Below are positions 1 to 5,459 of a DNA stretch of 5,459 nucleotides, in pieces. Within the stretch, counting starts at the first letter, position 1, and every line of letters begins with the position of its first letter. This stretch comes from Chloroflexota bacterium (GTDB lineage: Bacteria > Chloroflexota > Anaerolineae > CG2-30-64-16): NCBI GenBank assembly GCA_029555885.1, contig JAKPQT010000052.1, positions 1 through 5,459 on the forward strand, written 5' to 3'. Both the position numbers and the translations under genes were made by a program. Under the pieces are notes generated by a model. The model made no database searches and was not told where the DNA came from. It saw only the letters and a list, made by a program, of their open reading frames with translations.

Positions 1-3000
1 CGATCGCGACCGTGAAGCGCTGCTCCGGCTCCGCGTTGCCCGCGCTGTCCAGCGCCGAGACGCCAACCGTGTGCGTGCCATCCCGGTTGACGACGAACGT
101 TGTCCCCGTCTGCCAGGGACCATCGTCGATGCGATAGCGCAAGCTCGCCAGTCCGCTCGTCGCGTCCGTGGCGCTCAGCTCGAACGTCACCGGACTGACG
201 TACCAGCCGCGCGCGCCGGGCGTGCCCGACCTCTTGACGGTCGTGACAGGCGAAGTACCATCGTACCACAGCGCATCCGGCAGGGCAACCGCTGTCCGAT
301 GGTCGGCGTTGCCCGCGCCGTCGCGCAGCCAGGCATAGACGGTGTGCTTGCCCTCGCCGGGCACGCGCAGGCCGTACAGCAACTCGCTCGCCGGGTAGAA
401 GGTCCCGTCGGTCGGGCCGGCGGGCGGGCTGTCGAAGCGCACGTAGACCCCGGCGATGCCGGACTGGTCCAGCGGCGCGCGCCACGCCAGATAGAAGGCG
501 TTCTCCTGCTGCCAGCCGGCCGGCCCGGCGGTCAGGTCAGACGGCGCGGGCGGCGCATCCGGGTCGAACCGCAGCGTCGCCTGCCTGAGGGTTTCGAGGT
601 TGCCTGCGATGTCCTCTGCCGCGTACTGCAAGCTGTACTTGCCCGCCGCGTCGAGCGTGAACTGCGCGCTCGCGTTCGTGGTCGTCACCCACTCGCCGCC
701 GTTCAGCCGGTAGCGCAACTGCGCCACACCGGAGTGGGCGTCCTCCGCGCTCAGCACCACTGTAAGCGGCGAGCGATACCAACCAGCCTCACCGGCCAGG
801 CCCTGGATCGTGTGGGTGGTCGTCGGCGGCGTCGCGTCATAGCGCAGGAGCGGCGCGACTGCACGGTTGCGCGGATCAGCGTTGCCGGCCCCGTCACGCA
901 ACCAAAGATACAAACGGTGCGCGCCTTCGTCGGGTACGCTCAGATCTCCGATGCGGTTGGTAGCCGGCAGCAGTTCGCCATCCGCCGGGCCTGCCGGCTC
1001 CGTGTCCAGCCGGTAGTACACGCCGCTGATGCCGCTGAGGTCGGTGGGATTGGCCCACTGCACCGTGAAGCTGTTGGTGCGGCTCCACGCTTCGGGCGCG
1101 GTGGTAACAGCCGTGGGCGCAGCGGGCGCGTTGCGGTCCAGCTTGATCTCCACCGGGAACGAACTCTCGACGTTGCCCGCCTTATCCACCGAGTAAAAGC
1201 TGACGCTGTAGATGCCGTTCTCGTTGAGCGCAAATAATGTGCCGGGCAGCCATGCGCCCGCGTTGATGCGGTAGTATGTGGCCGCCACCCCGGACGCGTC
1301 ATCCGTCGGGACCAACGTGACCGTCACCGGCGACGTATACCAGTTGTTCTGTCCCAGCGTCCCTTCGATCAGATAGGCCGTTGCGGGCGGCTGGACATCG
1401 AGCGGAGCGTCGAAAATCTGCACGGCGCTGCGGTTGCCCGCGCCATCCTCCCCGTAGTAAGCCACCTGGTGCTGCCCGCCCACGTCCAACCGAATATGTG
1501 TCCCGGCCTGCCACGCGCCGCCGTCGAGCTGATAGTAGGCGGTCGCGGGCGCGGAGATCGCGTCGTTCGCGGCCAGAGTCAGAGTGACGGCCGCCGTGTA
1601 CCAGCCGGACGGCTGGGGCAGCCGCACGGGGGTAAGGGTCACGGCGGGCGGGGTGAAGTCCACCGGAACCGTCACAACCACCGTCGGCTCTACATTGCCC
1701 GCATGATCCTGGGCATAACGCGCAAGCCGGTGAACGCCTTCCGTTGCGATGGTCCGTGCATCAAGCACCTCCCACGGCCCCGCATCCACCTGGCTGTAAA
1801 TGGCCTCGACGCCTGAGCCTTCGATCCCGTCTGTCGCCGCGAAGGTGACATTGACGGTGCTGGTGTACCAGCCGGACGGTGCAGGCGGCGGCGCCAGCGT
1901 CGCGGTGCTGGCCGGCTGCTGCGAGTCGTACCAGAACACCTGCGTATCGACGTTGCGGTTCTCGTGGCTGACGTTGCCCGCCGCATCCTGGAGCCAGATG
2001 TAGAGGTCGTGCTTCCCGTCCATCGGCACCGCGATGTCGGTCAGGCTGTTGGCCGCAGGGACGTAGATGCCATCCGTGGGGAAATAGCCGGGCCGGTTGA
2101 GCTGGTAATACACGCCGACGATGCCCGACAGGTCGGCGGGGTTCGTCCACTGCTCCCCGAAGCGGTTGACGTTGGTCCAGGTGCGCGCGGGGTTGCCCTT
2201 GAGACCGTAGGGCGCAGGGGGCGCCTCCCGGTCCAGGTAGAGCATGCCCATCGTCGCGCTGGTGTGGTCGGCCCGGCCCAACTCGTCCTGTAACCAGACA
2301 TAGATGGGGTGCGCACCGTCCAGCTCCGGTGCAATGCCGGTGATGGCCCGGTCGGAGGCGACGAAGATGCCATCGTTCGCCGCGGCGGGCGGGGCGTCCA
2401 GCTTGTACCATGCGCCGGTCACCGCGCCCAGATCCGGCGGGTTCGTCCACGTAACCGAGAAGTCCGCGACATTGGTCCAGACGGCCGGCGTCACGGCGAG
2501 ATTCTGCGGCGCGCCGGGCGCGTTGCTGTCGAGAGTGAAGGGGGCATCGCTGGGATCGGCGGTCACGTGGCCCGCCCGATCCACGGCTTCCACCTGCACG
2601 AGCACCGTGCTGCTGTCGATGGCCGGCGCGGCCCAGGCATACGCGCCGGTGTGCGGCTGGCCCGCGGCAACGACCGTCCATGCCCCACCGCCGTCATAGG
2701 ACACGCGCAGAGTGATGGGGTTCGTCGCCAGGCCGACGTTGTCGCTGGCCTGCCACGTGATTGTCTGCGTCTGGCCGCCCGCCCAGACTTCGCCGCCGTT
2801 CGGTGCGGTAACGGCGACGACTGGCGCCGTGGTGTCCACGGTGAAATGGCTGCCCGCGCCGGGCGTCTCGACGTGGCCCGCGAGGTCGGTTGCCCGGCTG
2901 CGCAGCGCGTAGGTCGTGGCGTCCGTCCAGCCGGGCGGCGTGCCGGTGTAGGTCCACGTCGCGCCGTTGAGCGTTGTCGCGAGCCACTGCTCGCCGGCGG

Positions 3001-3751
3001 CCCAGCCGGTCCCATGCCAGTACAGGCCGGCCGTCGTATCCTGGATGCTGAGATGGACCGCGCCCACGCCTGCGGTCGCATCGCTGGCGCTGCCCTGGAT
3101 GGTGGGCACGACCTGCAGGACGGCATCCGCGGCAGGCTGTGAAATCTGCGAGACGGGTGCGATCGTATCGACCGGCACGACGTAAGCCGGGCTGAGTTCC
3201 AGCGCGCCGCCAGCCTCCTGGATGCGGTAACGAATCAGGTTGTCGGCCGCGGCATCGGGCCAGCTCAGACCGGTGACGGCAAGCGTCTGCGTCGTGCTGA
3301 CCGGCCCGCTAACCGTAAGGCCCGCAGCGGTCCAGGCCGACCATGACCCTCCGGCATCCGTGCTCAGGGCGTACTGTGCGGTGGCCGGCAGCAGCCCGGC
3401 AGCGGCCTGGGCCGTCACCTGGCTGTCAACGGGCAGGGTCGTGACCCAACCCGCGGGCGCGAAGCCTGTCCAGGTGACCGTGTCAAGCGCGACGGGCGCG
3501 AGCGCGCGGGCGGTGAACGTGGCGGCCAACAGCAGCGCCGGCAGCAGCAGCCCGACCAGCAAAAGTCGAGACACGGGCCGCATTCTTCGACTACGTGCGT
3601 TGCTGCGCAACGCCCATCCGCTCAGAATGCTCCATACGCCGGCCCGGTCGCTATAGACGGCATCCTGAGCGGGTGGACGGCGCAACGCGGGCGCCGCAGT
3701 GCCGCCAGTCGAAGGAGGCGGCTCGTTAATATGGTCGTGGGTGGTGGGCAT
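1..3751 (-). CDS. Large exported or membrane-anchored Ig/FN3-like repeat protein (5' part, 1250 codons, runs off the left edge)
   Basis: One reading frame stays open from the ATG at 3751 to the window edge; the stop is not seen. Residues 1-56 are hydrophilic, proline-rich and increasingly basic. Residues 63-80 are strongly hydrophobic (RLLLVGLLLPALLLAA), followed by ALA at 83-85, a plausible signal peptidase I site. Beta-sandwich modules follow: 86-199 (STDAGGSWSAW, sialidase/Ig-like), 200-310 (ending in a D.AGH motif and VDTTAP), 311-412 (PNGGEVW..G....ITW, the Kre9/KNH-type Ig pattern), then nine alternating A and B repeats from 413 to the edge. Start choice: GAGG lies 7 bases upstream, and an in-frame TGA at 3763-3761 makes this the first ATG. 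M57 (3583) would give a classic short signal peptide but has no well-placed ribosome site. Likely role: an extracellular adhesive, structural or ligand-sensing array. No catalytic motif is visible. The regulator gene lies 66 bases upstream on the same strand, so shared transcription is likely. Confidence 0.9.
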   Translation of the reverse strand, partial: MPTTHDHINEPPPSTGGTAAPALRRPPAQDAVYSDRAGVWSILSGWALRSNARSRRMRPVSRLLLVGLLLPALLLAATFTARALAPVALDTVTWTGFAPAGWVTTLPVDSQVTAQAAAGLLPATAQYALSTDAGGSWSAWTAAGLTVSGPVSTTQTLAVTGLSWPDAAADNLIRYRIQEAGGALELSPAYVVPVDTIAPVSQISQPAADAVLQVVPTIQGSASDATAGVGAVHLSIQDTTAGLYWHGTGWAAGEQWLATTLNGATWTYTGTPPGWTDATTYALRSRATDLAGHVETPGAGSHFTVDTTAPVVAVTAPNGGEVWAGGQTQTITWQASDNVGLATNPITLRVSYDGGGAWTVVAAGQPHTGAYAWAAPAIDSSTVLVQVEAVDRAGHVTADPSDAPFTLDSNAPGAPQNLAVTPAVWTNVADFSVTWTNPPDLGAVTGAWYKLDAPPAAANDGIFVASDRAITGIAPELDGAHPIYVWLQDELGRADHTSATMGMLYLDREAPPAPYGLKGNPARTWTNVNRFGEQWTNPADLSGIVGVYYQLNRPGYFPTDGIYVPAANSLTDIAVPMDGKHDLYIWLQDAAGNVSHENRNVDTQVFWYDSQQPASTATLAPPPAPSGWYTSTVNVTFAATDGIEGSGVEAIYSQVDAGPWEVLDARTIATEGVHRLARYAQDHAGNVEPTVVVTVPVDFTPPAVTLTPVRLPQPSGWYTAAVTLTLAANDAISAPATAYYQLDGGAWQAGTHIRLDVGGQHQVAYYGEDGAGNRSAVQIFDAPLDVQPPATAYLIEGTLGQNNWYTSPVTVTLVPTDDASGVAATYYRINAGAWLPGTLFALNENGIYSVSFYSVDKAGNVESSFPVEIKLDRNAPAAPTAVTTAPEAWSRTNSFTVQWANPTDLSGISGVYYRLDTEPAGPADGELLPATNRIGDLSVPDEGAHRLYLWLRDGAGNADPRNRAVAPLLRYDATPPTTTHTIQGLAGEAGWYRSPLTVVLSAEDAHSGVAQLRYRLNGGEWVTTTNASAQFTLDAAGKYSLQYAAEDIAGNLETLRQATLRFDPDAPPAPSDLTAGPAGWQQENAFYLAWRAPLDQSGIAGVYVRFDSPPAGPTDGTFYPASELLYGLRVPGEGKHTVYAWLRDGAGNADHRTAVALPDALWYDGTSPVTTVKRSGTPGARGWYVSPVTFELSATDATSGLASLRYRIDDGPWQTGTTFVVNRDGTHTVGVSALDSAGNAEPEQRFTVAI
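2..1123 (-). repeat. Two tandem A-B module pairs: A3-B4 and A4-B5 (protein residues 877-1250)
   Basis: Residues 877-976 (A3) and 977-1067 (B4) form a pair of about 191 residues. The pair recurs as 1068-1168 (A4) and 1169-1250 (B5, cut by the edge). A3 and A4 share PAGP.DG and WLRDGAGNAD. B4 and B5 share GWY.SP.T..LSA.DA.SG.A.LRYR. The A-B pair itself appears to have been duplicated here, more recently than the upstream modules. The array probably continues beyond base 1. Confidence 0.7.
1124..1912 (-). repeat. B-type Ig-like modules B1, B2 and B3 (protein residues 614-876)
   Basis: Three tandem modules of 87-89 residues. Each begins near (G/N)WYT..V..T, then has a D followed in B1 and B3 by SGV, then Y....G.W, then a G.H/Y....Y..D.AGN.(E/S) strand, and closes with D..(P/A)P. 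This matches the OmpL47-type or bacterial Ig-like pattern. B2 (703-789) departs from it by having NDAISAPATAYY where the SGV turn would be. The modules are divergent at the DNA level, so they are old duplications kept under protein-level selection. Confidence 0.75.
1913..2515 (-). repeat. A-type FN3-like modules A1 and A2 (protein residues 413-613)
   Basis: Two tandem modules of about 100 residues. The shared pattern is W(T/S).....F...W.NP.DL..I.GVYY.L, then (P/N)(T/N)DGI, then the G.H.(L/I)Y.WLQD segment, ending in D...P. A1 (413-511) is the more divergent: it has DLGAVTGAWYKL and DELGRAD where A2 (512-613) has DLSGIVGVYYQL and DAAGNVS. The pattern resembles FN3/Ig-like repeats that I recall from Chloroflexota surface proteins. 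Confidence 0.75.
3497..3751 (-). other. N-terminal tail plus signal peptide or signal anchor of the Ig-repeat protein
   Basis: These bases encode residues 1-85. The first 56 residues carry EPPPSTGG and RRPP stretches and end in a basic cluster (ALRSNARSRRMRPVSR). A hydrophobic run follows at about 63-80, then TARALA. Basic residues before the hydrophobic run fit the positive-inside rule, so the N-terminus should be cytoplasmic and the repeats outside. ALA at 83-85 could be cut by signal peptidase I. With the long tail the segment could equally remain as an uncleaved anchor. If translation began at 3583 the protein would have an ordinary 29-residue signal peptide. Confidence 0.65.
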
Positions 3752-3817
3752 GCCCAAACCTCAGTAATCGGCAAGTGTGCATGGCGCGGCTGGCCGGGGC
3801 AACGCGGCGCGCGGGCG
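3752..3817 (-). other. 66-base spacer between regulator and Ig-repeat gene
   Basis: This short, GC-rich spacer holds the ribosome binding site of the downstream gene. I see no convincing promoter and no hairpin followed by a T-run. The two genes are therefore probably read on one transcript, though the spacing is looser than in a tightly coupled operon. Confidence 0.5.
3758..3763 (-). promoter_or_regulatory. Ribosome binding site of the Ig-repeat gene
   Basis: The transcript reads TGAGGT and then seven bases before ATG at 3751. The TGA of this site (3763-3761) is also an in-frame stop, so it closes the frame just upstream. The site favours the long form of the protein over a start at 3583, where only a GAAG abutting the ATG is seen. 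Confidence 0.65.
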
Positions 3818-3827
3818 TCAGCCCGCG
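3810..3827 (-). repeat. GC hairpin with the regulator's stop codon in its loop
   Basis: On the transcript CGCGGGC-TGAC-GCCCGCG forms a perfect 7-bp stem with a 4-base loop. The TGA stop of the response regulator (3820-3818) lies entirely within the loop. There is no following T-tract, so this is not a canonical intrinsic terminator. It could slow ribosomes, stabilise an mRNA end or belong to a REP-like family. Chance formation from GCC/GCG/GGC codons is also possible. Confidence 0.5.
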
Positions 3828-4507
3828 GCCTCGAACCTGTAACCCAGGCCGCGCGCGGTCAAGATGTAGCGGGGATGATCGGGGTCCGGTTCCAGTTTCG
3901 AGCGCAGCCGCCGCACATACACAGCCACCTGATTGGAGTAACCTTCGTAGTCATAGCCCCACACTGTACTCAGTAGCTGTTCGTGCGTCAGCACCCGCCC
4001 GTTGTTGCGCATCAGACAGTGGAGCAGCCGGAACTCGATGGGCGTCAGCTCCACCGAGCGGCTGCCGGGCAACAGGACGGTATTATTCACCGGGTCCAGG
4101 CGAAAACCTTCGACGCTGAGTTGGCTCTGTGGCTCGCCGAAGGTGAAGGCCTCGGCGCGGCGCAAGACCGAGCGCACCCGGGCCAGCAGTTCCGATGGCT
4201 CGAAAGGCTTGGCAAGATAGTCGTCCGCGCCCAGATCCAGCCCGTACACGCGATCGCTGGTCTCGCCCTTGGCTGACAGGATGATGATCGGCAGGGTGGT
4301 GCTGCGGCGCAGGTGGCGGGTCACTTCCCAGCCATCCATGCCCGGCATCATCACATCCAAGATCAACAGGTCTGGCGTCTTCTCGTCGATCATCCGCAGC
4401 GCGTCGCGGCCGTTGTCGGCGGTAAACACAGTATAGCCTTCCTCTTTGAGCAGGAAGGCTGTCATCTTCAAACTCGGACGATCGTCGTCCACCACCAAGA
4501 TCCGCAT
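3818..4507 (-). CDS. OmpR/PhoB-family two-component response regulator (229 aa)
   Basis: This is a cytoplasmic phospho-activated transcription factor of typical length for its family. Receiver domain, about 1-118: acidic pocket D7 and D8 (ILVVDDD), phosphoacceptor D51 in LILDVMMPGMDG, switch serine S78 in ILSAK, Y97, and invariant K100 in YLAKPF. Winged-helix DNA-binding domain, about 128-228: LTPIEFRLLHCLM, R171VLTHEQLLSTVWG, the recognition helix region NQVAVYVRRLRSKL, and the C-terminal hairpin ILTARGLGYRF. All key residues are present, so it should be functional. The frame is open back to 4645, but the promoter at 4571-4599 lies inside that extension and MRILVVDDD is the normal family start. 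The partner histidine kinase is not in the window. The next gene downstream is the Ig-repeat protein. Family certain; signal and target genes unknown. Confidence 0.96.
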   Translation of the reverse strand: MRILVVDDDRPSLKMTAFLLKEEGYTVFTADNGRDALRMIDEKTPDLLILDVMMPGMDGWEVTRHLRRSTTLPIIILSAKGETSDRVYGLDLGADDYLAKPFEPSELLARVRSVLRRAEAFTFGEPQSQLSVEGFRLDPVNNTVLLPGSRSVELTPIEFRLLHCLMRNNGRVLTHEQLLSTVWGYDYEGYSNQVAVYVRRLRSKLEPDPDHPRYILTARGLGYRFEAAG

Positions 4508-4519
4508 CGCGCCCGGTTT

Positions 4520-4526
4520 CTCTTCC
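4520..4526 (-). promoter_or_regulatory. Weak ribosome binding site of the response regulator
   Basis: The transcript has GGAAGAG 12 bases before the ATG at 4507. The purine run is a fair Shine-Dalgarno match, but the spacing is longer than optimal. One copy of a 12-base repeat (4509-4520) sits between it and the start codon. Confidence 0.4.
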
Positions 4527-4570
4527 GCACTCTGTATAGCTGTGGGCACAGGGCCAGAGTCTACGGCTTC

Positions 4571-4599
4571 ATTATACCACTTGTCAGAACGTGCGGCAA
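4571..4599 (-). promoter_or_regulatory. Extended -10 sigma-70-type promoter for the response regulator
   Basis: On the minus strand a perfect -10 TATAAT (4576-4571) is preceded by TGG, giving the extended -10 form TGnTATAAT. A -35-like TTGCCG (4599-4594, four of six consensus bases) lies 17 bases upstream. Transcription would start near 4564, leaving a leader of about 57 bases before the ATG at 4507. The promoter probably also drives the Ig-repeat gene. Confidence 0.65.
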
Positions 4600-4701
4600 A
4601 GATTGCGCCCGGTTTCGCGATGCTTCGGGATGAACCACCCGTCATCTCGCATATTTCCTTTCAGAAAGAGACTATCCCACCCTCCATAGGGTAGGCGCGG
4701 G

Positions 4702-4719
4702 ATATGAACGCAGTATGAA
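4702..4719 (-). promoter_or_regulatory. Candidate OmpR/PhoB-type direct-repeat binding site
   Basis: On the minus strand TTCATAC-TGCG-TTCATAT gives two 7-base units matching at six positions, separated by four bases, an 11-base period. This is the half-site geometry known for OmpR/PhoB-family regulators. It lies roughly 140-155 bases upstream of the predicted start site of the regulator gene, so autoregulation is plausible. The site also contains GAACGCAG on the plus strand, which resembles the nearby repeat element, so it could be a decayed repeat unit instead. Confidence 0.35.
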
Positions 4720-4764
4720 GGAGATGGCAGGGAAGGTTGACAGTCTTGTAACGCAAGGAAGATG

Positions 4765-4877
4765 AATAGAACGCTGAGAACGCTGATGGTCATGATGTTC
4801 GCTGATTCTATGCTTTATGATTCACAATAATTGAGATCAGCGTCTATCATGATTATCAGCGTCATCTGCGTTCTATT
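4765..4877. repeat. 113-bp palindromic intergenic element with three CGCTGAT-type motifs per arm
   Basis: Arms 4765-4806 and 4836-4877 are inverted copies with no insertions or deletions: 34 of 42 positions pair by Watson-Crick and three more by G-T wobble, around a mostly unpaired centre. CGCTGA(T/G) occurs at 4772, 4781 and 4800. Its inverse ATC(A/T)GCG occurs at exactly mirrored positions 4864, 4855 and 4836. GAACGCTGA is repeated twice in tandem at 4769-4786. The outer ends read AATAGAACGC inward on both sides. The right end overlaps the TAA of the peptidase gene. It resembles GCAGAT/GCTGAT-rich dispersed intergenic repeats that I recall from environmental genomes. It could be a non-autonomous mobile element, act as a terminator or mRNA-end hairpin, or both. 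Confidence 0.75.
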
Positions 4878-5457
4878 AGCGCGGAGGATAGACCCATGCC
4901 TCGAACAGGTCGTCGAGCGGCGCGCCGGCGGTCTCCTCGGCCAGCGCCTCGAACTCCGCCGGGGTGGCAATGTCCCAGGCTTGCTCGGTATAGTAACGGC
5001 GCAGGAACTCTGCCATGCGCTCCGCGCCGAGCCGCTCGCGCAGGGCCACAAAGAACAGTGGGCCACGCCCGTAAACGACGCCGCTGTATTCGCCCTCGGG
5101 ATATGCGCTGACCGGCAGGCCGATGGGCTTCTCGATGCGGTCCACGCGCGCCCAGCGGTCATCCAACGCGGCCAGGAACCCTGCGCCGCCCCGCTCACCG
5201 TAGCGGTTCAGAAAATAGAGGTAGGTGCTGTACTGGGCCAGCGCTTCGTCCAGCCAGGGATCGTGCAACTGGTCGTTGCCGACCACCGCGTACCACCACT
5301 GGTGTGCAGTCTCGTGGACGACCACGGCCTCGAAACCCGCGTCGCCCGGCTCGCGCGCGTACAGGCCGGCCGCCAGGACGATCAGCCCCGGGTATTCGAT
5401 GCCCGCCGCGGTTGTGCCGGTCGCGGCGATGTCCAGCTCGCGATACGGGTAGGGGCC
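4876..5457 (-). CDS. M1-family (gluzincin) zinc metallopeptidase, C-terminal part (193 aa visible)
   Basis: The frame enters from the right edge, so the start is not seen. Catalytic motif HETAH at visible residues 48-52 binds zinc through H48 and H52 with E49 as general base. The third ligand is E71 in WLDEALAQY, exactly 18 residues after H52: the M1 signature HExxH-X18-E. Upstream, AGIEYPGLIVL (residues 18-28) occupies the place of the GxMEN exopeptidase motif, with E21 retained and Gly-Met replaced by Ala and Ile. Y129 in VVYGRGPLFF fits the transition-state tyrosine, and the following helices (LRERLGAERMAEFLRRYY) are usual for the family. Expected role: zinc-dependent aminopeptidase. Cell location cannot be told without the N-terminus. 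The gene ends ...YPPR with TAA TAG in frame, inside the outer end of the palindromic element. Confidence 0.93.
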   Translation of the reverse strand, partial: GPYPYRELDIAATGTTAAGIEYPGLIVLAAGLYAREPGDAGFEAVVVHETAHQWWYAVVGNDQLHDPWLDEALAQYSTYLYFLNRYGERGGAGFLAALDDRWARVDRIEKPIGLPVSAYPEGEYSGVVYGRGPLFFVALRERLGAERMAEFLRRYYTEQAWDIATPAEFEALAEETAGAPLDDLFEAWVYPPR

Positions 5458-5459
5458 GA

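Larger units (their letters stand above)
4509..4616 (-). repeat. Pair of 12-base direct repeats bracketing the promoter
   Basis: GAAACCGGGCGC (minus-strand reading) occurs at 4616-4605, just upstream of the -35, and again at 4520-4509, directly before the start codon. The copies are 96 bases apart and identical over 12 bases. They could be operator sites for a looping regulator or a small duplication. The bases outside the 12 are not clearly conserved. Confidence 0.5.
4508..4875. other. Intergenic region between peptidase and response regulator
   Basis: This stretch is visibly richer in A and T than its neighbours and has no convincing gene. From right to left it holds most of the palindromic element (up to 4877), a stretch of about 45 bases with nothing recognised, the 11-base-period direct repeat (4702-4719), a small perfect hairpin ACCCT-CCAT-AGGGT (4679-4692), an 11-base palindrome CTTTCAGAAAG (4658-4668), then the promoter and leader of the regulator gene. 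The open frames crossing it lack family features. Confidence 0.7.

Noticed and set aside
71..1237. Long plus-strand open frame of 388 codons
   Set aside because: It lies antisense to the continuous Ig-repeat frame, its product is dominated by Arg, Ala, Gly and Val without domain pattern, and GC-rich codons on the other strand explain its openness.
1761..2681. Minus-strand open frame of 306 codons
   Set aside because: It is out of frame with the Ig-repeat gene on the same strand, and its translation is low-complexity Arg/Gly/Ala, while the overlapping frame carries clear repeat modules.
2309..3656. Plus-strand open frames at 2309-3142 and 3240-3656
   Set aside because: Both are antisense to the N-terminal half of the Ig-repeat gene and show no recognisable domain or convincing ribosome site.
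4508..4645. N-terminal extension of the response regulator to an ATG at 4645
   Set aside because: A strong extended -10 promoter lies within the extension, its residues match nothing in the family, and ATG 4507 gives the normal receiver start.
4737..4768. Perfect TTGACA on the plus strand suggesting a rightward promoter
   Set aside because: No acceptable -10 lies at 16-18 bases, and nothing on the plus strand downstream looks like a gene.
4584..4793. Small minus-strand frame of 69 codons with a hydrophobic beginning
   Set aside because: It overlaps the regulator promoter and part of the palindromic element, lacks a clear ribosome site, and has no recognisable pattern beyond a short hydrophobic run.
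4765..4877. CRISPR array or canonical Rho-independent terminator in the motif-rich intergenic region
   Set aside because: The repeats are mirrored rather than direct with unique spacers, and no T-run follows the palindrome in either direction, so neither label fits.

Overview
The window is GC-rich and every gene I can support lies on the minus strand. In transcription order (right to left) they are: the 3' part of an M1-family zinc metallopeptidase (5457 to 4876), an AT-richer intergenic region of about 370 bases, a complete OmpR/PhoB-family response regulator (4507 to 3818), a 66-base spacer, and the first 1250 codons of a very large exported protein built from Ig/FN3-like repeats (3751 running off the left edge). 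The plus strand holds long open frames, but I read them as antisense shadows of GC-rich codons.

The repeat families suggest a Chloroflexota bacterium (Anaerolineae-like). They are a GWY..PV..TL..D..SGV / D.AGN.E module, a W.NP.DLSGI.GVYY / PTDG / WL.D.AGN module, and a sialidase-like STD.G.SWS.W module near the N-terminus. This assignment rests on remembered family resemblance and base composition, not on a search.

Layout: 1-3751 is one uninterrupted minus-strand reading frame (partial, no stop reached). It has a 56-residue basic and proline-rich N-terminal tail, a hydrophobic segment with an Ala-Leu-Ala cleavage-like site, three distinct beta-sandwich modules, then nine modules of two interleaved families in the order A A B B B A B A B. 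3752-3817 is a short spacer carrying a GAGG ribosome binding site. 3818-4507 is the response regulator. 4508-4875 holds a good extended -10 promoter for the regulator, an 11-bp-period direct repeat that could be its operator, a 12-bp direct repeat bracketing the promoter, and most of a 113-bp nearly perfect palindrome with three CGCTGAT-like motifs per arm. The outer end of the palindrome overlaps the peptidase stop codon.

The regulator and the Ig-repeat gene are probably co-transcribed from the promoter at 4571-4599. No histidine kinase is visible. The repeat protein follows the regulator directly and appears membrane-inserted with a cytoplasmic tail, so its unseen C-terminus, or the next gene, is where the partner kinase would be expected. 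This regulator plus giant Ig-array pairing is the most interesting hypothesis here, and the window does not prove it.
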